Source of the DNA: Cacajao melanocephalus
Taxonomy: Eukaryota > Chordata > Mammalia > Primates > Pitheciidae
NCBI GenBank assembly: GCA_963573385.1
Contig: CAUYLG010026827.1
Location: 1-64,000, forward strand
Direction of reading: 5' to 3'
DNA: 64,000 nt
A program made the position numbers and the translations under genes. Of the stretch, positions 37,350-46,869 are shown one piece after another. The notes under the pieces are model-generated. The model was not told where the DNA came from and made no database searches. It saw only the letters and a list, made by a program, of their open reading frames with translations. Every line of letters begins with the position of its first letter. The stretch's first letter is position 1.

Positions 37350-38030
37350 ACTTGCATTGTTAATGGCAACACCAATTATCCACCCTGTAAAATTAGAAAG
37401 CATTCATCTTTTCCTCAACCTTTTCATAAAAGTAAGCTGTAGTCTCAGTTCCCTAGATATTTATTCCTTCCTCTCCCATCTCCATAAAAACTATTTTGAT
37501 TTAATTCCCATTATGTCCCCCATAATATAATCCTAACTCTTCTCCTCTTACTCTATCTCTTCTCTTCACACCACCACCACCACTGTGACCATGCCAGTCC
37601 CAAGCTTACGAACTTCTGATAGCTCCTCACCATCCCTAGAGAATAAAGCCTCAGGTACTTCTTAGTAGTACGAATCCCCTCTATCTTCCAGATCTCATTT
37701 TCTATAATTCCTCATTCTATGGGTCCTGGGCTCAGCCATACCAAATTTTTGCTAGTCCCCAAACCCATAACACTCTTTTGTACTCTGTACCTGGGCATAT
37801 ATATATATCTTTTTCTTTTTTTGCATAGAATGTCCTATTTTTCTCTATTCATTACTTCTGGAATCATTTCAAATTTTACTTCCTGTGAAAACCCTTCCCA
37901 AACACTGAAGCCAGGCTAGTGACTCCCACTCCTTACTGTGTATTCATAGCACTTTGTATGTTTTTCTAGTGACAGATATCACATTAGTTTGTAATGATTT
38001 GTTTACATGCTATTGTGGTGTCTGCTAACT
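37350..38030 (+). repeat. L2 LINE, second copy
   Basis: 'accaattatccaccctgtaa', 'attcatcttttcctcaacct', 'actgtgaccatgccagtccc', 'gatagctcctcaccatccct', 'gaataaagcctcaggtac' and 'catagcactttgtatgtttt' follow the same region as the L2 immediately to the left. Confidence 0.75.
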
Positions 38031-38044
38031 GCTCATGAAACTCT

Positions 38045-38465
38045 TGCTAAAACAATCGTAATCAAGCACATGGACACCAACACATTACATTTCCAAGCTC
38101 CCTTGCTCTTAGGCTTGGCCATTTGACTAAGTCCTTGCCAATGGAACAAGCATAGAATTGATTTGTGTCACTTCTGGCCAGTGCCCTAAAGAAGTGGGCA
38201 TGTCTCCTCCATGTTCTCTCTTCCCACTTCCTGTGGTCAAGAATGATGATGAATCTGTAGCTCAGCTGTTGCCATGCAGATGAGAATATTGCCTTGGTGA
38301 TGGCAGAGAAACAGGATGGAAGGTCCTAAACCTGGCTCTGTGAGGCAGAACCACCTACCCATCTGGATTGCCACCTTGGACTGTTATGTGAGAGTGAAAT
38401 AAACTTCTATATCCTCTATATTTCTAGGGTCTTTTTATTATAGAACTTAGCTAATAATACAGGCC
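38045..38465 (+). mobile_element. MaLR LTR (MLT1-like)
   Basis: 'catttccaagctcccttgct', 'taggcttggccatttgacta', 'gccaatggaacaagcata', 'ctccatgttctctcttccca', 'gtgagagtgaaataaact' and the end 'agaacttagctaataatac' match the MLT1-type LTR order, including the AATAAA-like polyadenylation signal at 38397-38402. Confidence 0.6.
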
Positions 38466-38469
38466 TTTC

Positions 38470-38920
38470 TCTCCTTTTGTTTTGTTTACATCTTACAGAT
38501 GTGCTATATGTCTTTGTTTCTCCTGTGACAAGGACAGAGTACTCAATTAATGCTTGCTGAATTAACCTTGAAAATAAAATGGTACCTTGCCTAGGCTCAG
38601 CCTTGTGGAGGGCCCAGAGGCAAAGAGGTAAGATAAAACAATACAATATAAAACATATTTCATATGCTACCATGTCTGGGCACCTTTGGAGACATTAGGT
38701 CACTAATAATAGATCTGAAGACTCTTAAAGAAACAAAACCAGTATATTGGGAAAAGAGGTTTAGAATCTGAGATCAGGATTGAATGAAACAGTTAACTAC
38801 TCTAAAGGAAGTGGATAAATGAGGACCATTGACTCTACTGGTAGCAGTAATATCATTCTGTAAAGCTCACATCTACTGGATCTGGTCTAATTTCCCCCTG
38901 ATAATCCTGGTTTATGGTTT
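38470..38920. other. Anonymous sequence between two LTR relics
   Basis: L2-like wording at 38518-38570 ('gacaaggacagagtactcaa') is weak. Nothing else recognised. Confidence 0.35.
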
Positions 38921-38929
38921 TACTAGTAG

Positions 38930-39640
38930 TAGCTCATCCTCAAAGACGGTTACTCTCCTCTTCCCGCCAATGAACCATGCCTCACAGTGTTAATGCATGT
39001 ATATATAGCCTCCTCCCCTCGAATGTGATGGTCTCATGACTTTCTTTCTTTCTTTCTTTCTTTTTTTGTATTTTTAGTAGAGACAGGGTTTTGCCATGTT
39101 GATCAGGCTGATCTCAAACTCCTGACTTGATCCACCTGCCTCGGCCTTGCAAAGTACTGGGATTACAGACAAGAGCCATAGTGCCTGGCTGTGACTTTCT
39201 TTTTGAACACAGAATATGGTGGAAGTGATGCTGCATGACTTTTGAGACTAGATCTTAAGTTTTGCAGCTTCTGTCTGGTACTCTTGGCATCATTACTTGT
39301 TCCTGGGATGCTCCCTCTTAGAACACAGACCATCCTGGAGGAAGCCCAAGACACATGGAAAGGTCATGTGTCATGCTCCAGTAGATAGTGCCAGCTGAAT
39401 TCCCAGCTGATCCCAGACACGTGAATAAGCCACCTTGAATGTTGAGGGCAGTGATGTTTCAGATGACTCCAGTCCCAATCAGAATTTCACTATAACCATA
39501 TGAGAGAACTCAGGCAAGAGCCTACCAGTTAAGCTCAGTCAACTCGTGGAACCATGAGAGATAATAATTGCTGTTTTGAGCCACTAAGTTTTCGGATGGT
39601 TTGTTATATAGCAATAGATAACTGACTATAGATAACTTAT
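38930..39640 (+). mobile_element. MaLR LTR (MLT1-like), split by an Alu monomer
   Basis: 'tcgaatgtgatggtctcatg' is interrupted at 39041 and resumes at 39192 with 'tgactttctttttgaacaca' then 'gaatatggtggaagtgatgc'. It ends with 'ttgctgttttgagccactaa' and 'gtttgttatatagcaataga'. This LTR order is typical of MLT1 families. Confidence 0.55.
39048..39191 (-). mobile_element. Alu left monomer (FLAM or scAlu-type retrocopy)
   Basis: Only the left Alu arm is present, in reverse: a T-rich tail of TTTC repeats, 'gtatttttagtagagacagg' (the mid-linker), and on to 'agtgcctggct'. The right arm is absent. An 11-bp perfect duplication, TGACTTTCTTT, flanks it at 39037-39047 and 39192-39202. The sense end 'ctactaaaaatac' runs straight into the A-rich tail, as expected for a copy of the processed left monomer RNA. 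Confidence 0.85.
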
Positions 39641-39644
39641 ATAG

Positions 39645-40555
39645 TAATAGATCAGTGTAACTGCTATAAACCCGAGCCATTGCATTAACGTAAACATTTT
39701 TTGAGCATTACTTGGAAGTAGTTTGGGCTACTAATGAGTGTCTCACAGAAGTCAATATAGCTACCTTACTTTTTTCTCAATTTAATGTTTTTTTCTCTTA
39801 AGTTTCAAAATAATAATTTAAAAAGACTACTTGAGAGGGCTTTTAAAAGCTCAGTCTTCTTTCAATGTGTTTGCTTCCCAGGGGGAAGAAGAGACAAAAT
39901 TATTACTGCATAAAAGTCATGCTTACCCTCCAAAGAAAAGGAAAGTTGGTTTGAAACATGGATTTAAAAAGTTAAGTGCCAACATACAAGGATGATATTT
40001 ATAGTAATACATAGATTGCAATTCGTAGCATGTATTACTAACTTGGTAGAGTTGGCATGTAGTCATTGTGGTATCCAATGAGAACAAACTGTCAAGGCCT
40101 CATCTTATATCACCAATTCCCCATTCAGTCCAATGATTTCTTTCAACGATCTCTAAATTCCTATTACTGCTTTCCTACAATGGCTCTGGGATAACTTTGC
40201 TCTGTAAGATCAATCATTTGATTTCAGAGGAAAGTATCTTAAAGGTTTAGTAATCTTAGAAGGAGGCAAGATTGAATCCTCAAATGACTTTAAAAGAATA
40301 TAAAGTCTGAATGCAAGGGGTTTAATCTGAAATCTCAATTTCTATGTCTTCTTCTCCATCAACTATTCCAACGTCCAGTGTTGGAAAGCTATTCTTGGTT
40401 CTACCACAGAACTGACATGTAGGCATGCTGCATGCACAGTCTTTCCCAAACTTCCACAGAAGCTTTCCTATCCTGTGTCCCATCATTCTTTCAGAGATTC
40501 TACTAACAAACTGACTGTCTCATTTGAAGAAAAACTGACACTGACTTTCCTGGCC
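39645..40555. other. Anonymous sequence
   Basis: No recognised gene or firm repeat. Confidence 0.4.
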
Positions 40556-40559
40556 AGGT

Positions 40560-41076
40560 CACATTGATTTTATGTCTGTATGTCTTTGGATTCTATACCT
40601 CTCTTCACTTTCACTCTCATTGCCAACACTCAGGCATCACTGCCACTAGTAGGGACTATAATAATGAACTTTTAACTGCATTTTCCCTATCTTCAGCCTT
40701 TCCTCAGCAATATATTTTACTCATAGCTGCTAGATAAAATTTTCTGAAATGTTGCTCAGATAGTTCATTTCCTCCAAAATTTTTTAATCCTTTGGCCTAA
40801 GAAAAATATGGTCCAGTGTGGATATCCTGGGAGTTCACTCCCTCCAAGCTCTGTCCAATGGGCATAGAGGAGCATAGCGCCCTGCCCCTTGAGGTACAAT
40901 CCCTTTCCACAACGTCCGAGATGATGCTGGGTCTGCGTCTGTGTATTCCTACAGCTTCTCAGAGTTCTGTGGACAATGACTAGGGAGACAAACCATGCAG
41001 GAAACATGACTAGTATGTGAAAATTTTAAGATGAAGTAAGATCTTTAAAAATTTAATGTTAAAAAAAATCAAAAAG
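40560..41076 (+). repeat. L2-like LINE fragment, 5' part of an interrupted copy
   Basis: 'ctctcattgccaacactcag' and 'gcctttcctcagcaatatat' then 'gctcagatagttcatttcct' loosely follow L2 ORF2. L2 text resumes after the L1PA at about 43980, which suggests the L1 jumped into it. Confidence 0.4.
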
Positions 41077-42421
41077 TGGGGATCTGGGCAAGATGCCCGA
41101 ATAGGAACAGCTCTGGTCAGCAGCTCCCAGCGAGATCAACACAGAAGGCAGGTGATTTCTGCATTTCCAACTGAGGTACCCAGCTAATCTCATTGGGACT
41201 GGTTAGACAGTGGTTGCAGCCCATGGAGGGCGAGCAGAAGCAGGGTGGGGTGGCACCTTACCCGGGAAGTGCAAGGGGTTGGGGAACTCCCTCCCCTAGC
41301 TAAGGGAAGCCATGAAGGACTGTGCCTTAAGCGACGGTGCATTCTAGTCCAGATACTACGCACTTCCCATGGTCTTTGCATCCTGTAGACCAGGAGATTT
41401 CCTCGGGTGCCTACACCACCAGGGCCCTAGGTTTCAAGCACAAAACTAGGCAACCGTTTGGGCAGACACCAAGCTAGCTGCAGGAGTTTTCTTTCATACC
41501 GCAGTAGTACTTGGAACACCAATGAGACAGAACTGTTCACTCCCCTGGAAACGGGGCTGAAGCCAGGGAGCCAAATGGTCTAGCTCAGAGGATTCCACCC
41601 CCATGGAGTCCAGCAAGCTAAGATCCACTGGCTTGAAATTTTTGCTGCCAGCACAGTAGTCTGAAGTTGACCTGGGACGCTTGAGTTTGGTGGAGGGAGG
41701 GGCTTCCGCCATTACTGAGGCTTGAGTAGGCAGATTTCCCCTCACAGTGTAAACAAAGCCATTGGAAGTTTGAACTGCGTGGAGCCCACCACAGCTCAGC
41801 AAAGCCACTATAGCCAGATTGCCTCTCTAGATTCCTCCTCTTTGGGCAGGGCATCTCTAAAAGAAAGGCAGCAGCCCCAGTCAGTGGCTTATAGATAAAA
41901 CTCCCGTCTCCCTGGGACAGAGCACCTGGGGGGAGGGGCGGCTGTGGGTGCAGCTTCAGCAGACTTAAATGTTCCTGCCTGCTGGCTATGAAGAGAGCAG
42001 CAGAGCTCCCAGCACAGTGCGCGAGCTCTGCTAAGGGACAGACTGCCTCCTCAAGTGGGTCCCTGAACCCCATGCCTCCTGACTGGGAGATACCTCCCAG
42101 CAGAAGTTGACAGATACCTCATACAGGAGAGCTCTGGCTGGCATCTGGCAGGTACCCCTCTGGGATGAAGCTTCCAGAGGAGAGAACAGAAAGCAATCTT
42201 TGTTGTTCTGCAGCCTTTGCTGGTGATACCCAGGCAAACGGAGTCTGGAGTGGACCTCCAGTAAACTCCAGCAGACCTGCAGCAGAGAGGTCTGACTGAA
42301 AGAAAACTAACAAACAGAAAGAAACAGCATCAGCATCAACATCAACAAAAAGAATGTCCACACAAAAACCCCATCTGAAGGTCACCAGTATCAAAGACCA
42401 AAGGTAGATAAATCTACGAAG
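41077..42421 (+). promoter_or_regulatory. L1PA 5' UTR with internal promoter
   Basis: In intact L1 this region drives sense transcription, starting near the YY1 site CAAGATGGCCG, and antisense transcription. Here the YY1 core reads CAAGATGCCCG (about 41089-41099), with a G-to-C change in the core. Minus-strand open frames of 60-150 codons lie in it; they do not correspond clearly to L1 ORF0 and are left as chance frames. Confidence 0.8.
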
Positions 42422-42748
42422 ATGAGGAAAAACCAGCGCAAAAATGCTGAAAATTCCAAAAAGCAGAATCCCTGGTACCAAAACAGATATATAGACCAAT
42501 GGAACAGAACAGAGGCCTCAGAACTAACGCCATACATCTACAACCATCTGATCTTTGACAAACCTGACAAAAACAAGCAATGGGTAAAGGATTTCCTATT
42601 TAATAAATGGTGTTGGGAAAACTGGCTAGCCATATGTAGAAAACTGAAACTGGACTCCTTCATTATACCTTATATAAAAATTAACTCTGGATGGATTAAA
42701 GACTTAAACCTAAAACCTAAAACCATAAAAACCCTAGGAGAAACCTAG
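42422..42748 (+). pseudogene. L1 ORF1-ORF2 in-frame fusion remnant, 108 codons
   Basis: Residues 1-16 are the L1 ORF1 N-terminus ([16 protein letters not shown]). From residue 18 the frame is ORF2 ([16 protein letters not shown]...). The deletion junction falls in codon 17 (about 42470-42472) and keeps phase. The frame stops at TAG (42746-42748) inside ORF2. It has neither ORF1 coiled coil/RRM nor ORF2 endonuclease/RT, so no retrotransposition role is expected. Later ORF2 pieces with stops follow at 42889-43158 and 43390-43632. Confidence 0.85.
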
Positions 42749-43861
42749 GCAATATCATTCAAGACATAGGCATGGGCAAAGACTTCACGACTAAAACACC
42801 AAAAGCAATGGCAACAAAAGCCAAAGTAGACAAATGAGATGTAATTAAACTAAAGAGCTTCTGCACAGCAAAAGAAACTATCATCAGAGTGAACAGGCAA
42901 CCTACAGAATGGGAGAAAATTTTTGCGATCTATCCATCTGACAAAGGGCTAATATCCAGAATTTACAAGGAGCTTAAACAAATTTATAAGAAAAAAACAA
43001 ACAACTCCATTCAAAAGTGGGCAAAGGATATGAACAGACACTTCTCAAAAGAAGACATTTATATGGCCAACAAACATATGAAAAAAAAGCTCATCATCAC
43101 TGGTCATTGGACAAATGCACATCAAAACCACAATGAGATGCCAACTCATCCCAGTTAGAATGGTGATTATTAAAAAGTCAGGAATCAACAGATGCTGGAG
43201 AGGATGTGGAGAAAAAAGAATGCTTTTACACTTTGATGGGAGTGTAAATTAGTTCAACCATTGTGGGTCACAGTGTGGTGATTCCTCAAGAATGTAGAAC
43301 CAGAAATACCATTTGACCCAGCAATCCCATTACTGGGTATATACCCAAAGGATTATAAATCATTCTACTATAAAGACACACACACATGTATGTTTATTGC
43401 AGCACTATTCACAATAGCAAAGACTTGGAACCAACTCAAATACCCATCAATGATAGACTGGATAAAGAAAATGTGGCACATATACACCATGGAATACTAT
43501 GCAGCCATAAAAAAGGATGAGTTCATGTCCTTTGCAGGGACATGGATGAAACTGGAAGCCATCATTCTCTGCAAAGTAACACAAGGACAGAAAACCAAAC
43601 ACTGCATGTTCTCACTCATAAATGGGAGCTGAACAATGAGAACACATAGACACAAGGAGGGGAACATCACACACTGGGGCCTGTTGGGGGTGTGGGGCTA
43701 GGGAAGGGATAGCATTAGGAGAAACACCTAATGTAGATGACGGGTTGATGGGTACAGCAAACCACCATGACACGTGTATATCTATATAACATGCATGTTC
43801 TGCACACATATCCCAGAACTTAAAGTATATATAGAGAAAACAAAACAAAACAAAAAAAACC

Positions 43862-44275
43862 ATGACGAACTCCTTAGTCTATTCCCTGTCATCTCATTCA
43901 CACTTACAACTTTTATTTTCTTCCTTGTCCATTCACACCAATGATGTATCTGTCAACCTCCTTTTTTGCTATTACAAATGTTTACGTTACATGTCCTGTA
44001 CTTTCAAGCCCTTGCTCATGCTGAAATTCTAGTTGAAATATTCTTCTTCCCTTCTATGAATCTTCAAATCCTACCTATCTTTCAAGGTTTAGTTTAATGG
44101 ATCTCTCCTTCTCAATCCCTGAATGTCTTACTGGATCTGATGATTAGATGGAATCACATCTTCTCCTAAATTTCTCTATTACTTAGATCAATAGCTCCCT
44201 TGCAATCTTCATCTCTTTCTCTTTGAAGTATTATATAACAGCATGAATGAGGATGTTATTAATTCAATATTACTC
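43862..44275 (+). repeat. L2 LINE fragment, right of the L1PA insertion
   Basis: 'caagcccttgctcatgctga', 'aatcttcaaatcctacctat', 'ctttcaaggtttagtttaat' and 'ggatctctccttctcaatcc' follow the L2 3' half. Confidence 0.6.
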
Positions 44276-44440
44276 ATTCTTGGTAATACTTAGATTTTAC
44301 CATTGTCATAGAGAGACTAATGTGGAGAATGCAGTGGTAAGAGAAAGAAGTTTTTTTTTTTTTTTTGTATGAGGCAAAAATACCACAATGTCTGCCACAT
44401 GCATGGCTCTCCTGTCTTCATGTTACTGTCTTTTTAAAAA
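44276..44440. other. Spacer with a poly(T) run
   Basis: T-run at about 44351-44366; otherwise unrecognised. Confidence 0.4.
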
Positions 44441-44446
44441 GGACAA

Positions 44447-44742
44447 GTGTCCAGGTGTGGTGGCTCAGGCATGTAATCTCAGCACTTTGGGAGGCTGTGG
44501 TAGGTGGATTGCCTGATGTCAGGCGTTCGAGACCAGCCTGGCCAACATGGTGAAACACTGTCTTTACTAAAAATACAAAAATTAGCCAGGCGTGGTAGTT
44601 GGCATCTGTGATCCCAGCTACTGAAGCAGTAGAATCGCTTGAACCTGGGAGGCAGAGGTTACAGTGAGCCGAGATTGCGCCACTGTACGCCAGCCTGGGT
44701 GAATCTCGTCTCCATCTCAAAAAAAAAAAAAAAAAAAAAAAA
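44447..44742 (+). mobile_element. AluS-type SINE
   Basis: Full-length dimeric Alu with a pure A tail of more than 20 bp (44719-44742). Short flanking duplication 'ggacaa' at 44441-44446 and 44751-44756. Open frames on both strands here are Alu-derived. Confidence 0.93.
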
Positions 44743-44759
44743 GAGGCGAGGGACAAATT

Positions 44760-45930
44760 TAGTTAGATCTCCCTGTCATACGGGGAAAAATAATAATCCA
44801 TCTCTCTCTATCATCAGGTTTATTTAGTGTTTACTTATCTTCCCATCTGTTCTCTTCTCAAATCTTTTTTTTTTAAATGGGATAGCTTCATCTTATCAGA
44901 CTTAATAATTACTAGTTTCCTCTTCCCTTTGGGTTTTGACCCTTTCTACATCTCTCCCCTTTACAAACACTTGGGACTTACATACAGTATCTGGCTCTCT
45001 TGACCCGTCCCTGTAACAATAGCTTGCCTTCTTTAAATTTTTTGTTTAAACATTCTTTCTTATTAACCTCAGCTTATGTAAGTCATTTTATGACATAATT
45101 AAATAGCTAAATAATCTTACAAACGGCAAACTGAATAAAAATCTTACCTCATATATGATACCAAGCCTTTATATTTTTAAAATATTTTGCCCCAAATTTC
45201 TTTACTTCTTATATAATTTTCTTGTTTAATTTGTGTTTGTATAATGCCCTCATAATGAATTCAAACAATTAACCACCAAATAAACCACCAAAGTGAAAGT
45301 TTAATCTTAATGAAAAAACATTTTAACAAAAATAATGCAGGGAATTAATTTATAAATCACATTGTTTCTTACCACTTCAGCATACCACATCTTCCCTGCT
45401 GGTACTAGAACAATGTTGTGTTTTATGCTGTTAACATGTAAAAAAAATAAACTTTTTATTGAAATAAAAACCCCTACTAAGCTGGTAGAATGAAACATAT
45501 TTTAATAGAGATGTTTTAATTATTCTTAATTAAAACCTTGCAGAGATCTTGTATTTGTGCTCTATGCAAAGTTCATATCCACGTATTTAAAGAAGCAGTT
45601 TGCTCTAGGGTTTAACCATTTTAAAAAGTGCCTCTAACACTAGAATCTTATATAACTTGAAAAATAAAGTCTCAGACATATATTATTTTATAAAAAAAAT
45701 TGCAATACAGTCCTTGGAATAACCCTTGGAAGAATATTTTGGTAAGAATGATCTTCAGAATTCGGAGGCTGGGTTAAAGGGCTCAGGGAGGTTGGAGAAT
45801 GCACCTGTAGTAGTAAAAAACCGTATATAATTGATCTCAAGACAGAGCCTGAAGTTTTTTGTTTCGAATTCTCTGTTGACCATCCTTGAATAGTAATTTT
45901 GCTTCCAGTTATTTCCAAGTTGGCATCCCC
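44760..45930. other. Anonymous AT-rich sequence
   Basis: No recognised gene or firm repeat. Confidence 0.4.
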
Positions 45931-45934
45931 AATG

Positions 45935-46320
45935 CATTGCATTTATTAATTAAGTCAACAAATATTTGCTAAAATGTCTGTCTACTTTGTGCCAGGCACT
46001 GGTGCAGGTGCTAGCTATGTACCAGTGAGCAAACTGACAAAGCTTACATTCTAGTGTGGAGTAAGTGAGGCCAACAACGATCATAAATATATCAAATAAC
46101 TAAAATATATAGAGGGCTAGACTGTCATAAATGCCATACAAAAATACAACAGAACAGAGAAGGGATAGAAATGCAGTTTTAAATGAGGCAATCAGGATAG
46201 GAAACACTGAGAAGGTGATATTTGAATAAATATCTGAAGGAATGAGGGGTGAGCCTGTGGGTATCTAAGGGTGGTTCATTCTAGGCAGAAGTCAATGCAA
46301 AGAAGTTGATATAATTTATT
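45935..46320 (-). repeat. L2 LINE 3' region
   Basis: Clear reversed L2: 'caacaaatatttgctaaaat', 'tttgtgccaggcactggtgc', 'aaagcttacattctagtgtg', 'gagaaggtgatatttgaata' and 'atctgaaggaatgagg', then 'ggttcattctaggcagaa'. Confidence 0.82.
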
Positions 46321-46419
46321 GCATGCCAGCCTCTGCTAATACCAAGAAAGTAACTTAATTGAAGCAAAAATTCTACAGATGAATAATATTTTTGATATTT
46401 GTTTTATTACATTTTATTT

Positions 46420-46635
46420 AACATTCATCCAATAACTATTTACTGACTACAAACTATATGTTGGCATTGAAGCAATAATGATGGTAAGATAGACACACAT
46501 TTTGTCCTCATGAAGCTTACAGTTTAATGGAGGTGGGAGAGGCGAGTAAATACATACTGCACAGTAACACACACTATGGTGGGGGTGGTGCAGGGTGCCA
46601 TGGAGGCAGAGAATAGAAGCTCTTCCAGTTACAGG
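46420..46635 (-). repeat. L2 LINE 3' fragment
   Basis: 'atccaataactatttactga', 'gtcctcatgaagcttacagt' and 'ttaatggaggtgggag' match reversed L2; a second copy next to the previous one. Confidence 0.65.
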
Positions 46636-46679
46636 AGATAAAATTTTAGAGATAAAACTACTTGAAATTAAAACCAAGT

Positions 46680-46865
46680 AATAAATGCTGTACAACATCC
46701 TGACAGCATCCTGTGAAGTAAGCTCTACTCTTATCAGTTTACAGGTGAAGGAATGGAAGTAGAGACAGGGTGGCACTTGACAAAAGGTATAGAGATAGAA
46801 AAGTGGCACAGAAAGGAAACGAATTCAGGTAGTATGGCTTCAGAGCCTGTGCTTTTAACCACTAT
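46680..46865 (-). repeat. MIR SINE
   Basis: 'atcagtttacaggtgaagga', 'gggtggcacttgacaaaagg' and 'gaaacgaattcaggtagtat' then 'gcttttaaccactat' give the reversed MIR. Confidence 0.7.
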
Positions 46866-46869
46866 CTTA

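Larger units (their letters stand above)
41077..43860 (+). mobile_element. L1PA LINE with internal deletion (5' UTR, ORF1 start, ORF2 end, 3' UTR)
   Basis: Starts at the L1 5' end ('gcaagatgcccgaataggaa', 'cagctctggtcagcagctcc') and carries a 5' UTR of about 1.34 kb. ORF1 begins at 42422, but after about 16 codons the sequence jumps at about 42470 into the late part of ORF2 ([16 protein letters not shown]). It then runs through the C-terminal text ('ccattactgggtatataccc', 'ggaatactatgcagccataa') to the 3' UTR with its G-rich tract (43675-43705) and the A-rich tail at 43836-43859. Roughly 3-4 kb, most of ORF1 plus the endonuclease and RT domains, is missing, so it cannot be autonomous. No clear target-site duplication was found. 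The length of the UTR suggests an older L1PA subfamily (inference). Confidence 0.93.

Noticed and set aside
41494..42499. Several minus-strand open frames in the L1PA 5' UTR, considered as L1 ORF0
   Set aside because: Positions and sequences do not correspond clearly to ORF0, and the UTR is longer than in young L1; treated as chance frames.
44418..44756. 112-codon minus-strand open frame
   Set aside because: Antisense Alu translation; coincides with the AluS at 44447-44742.
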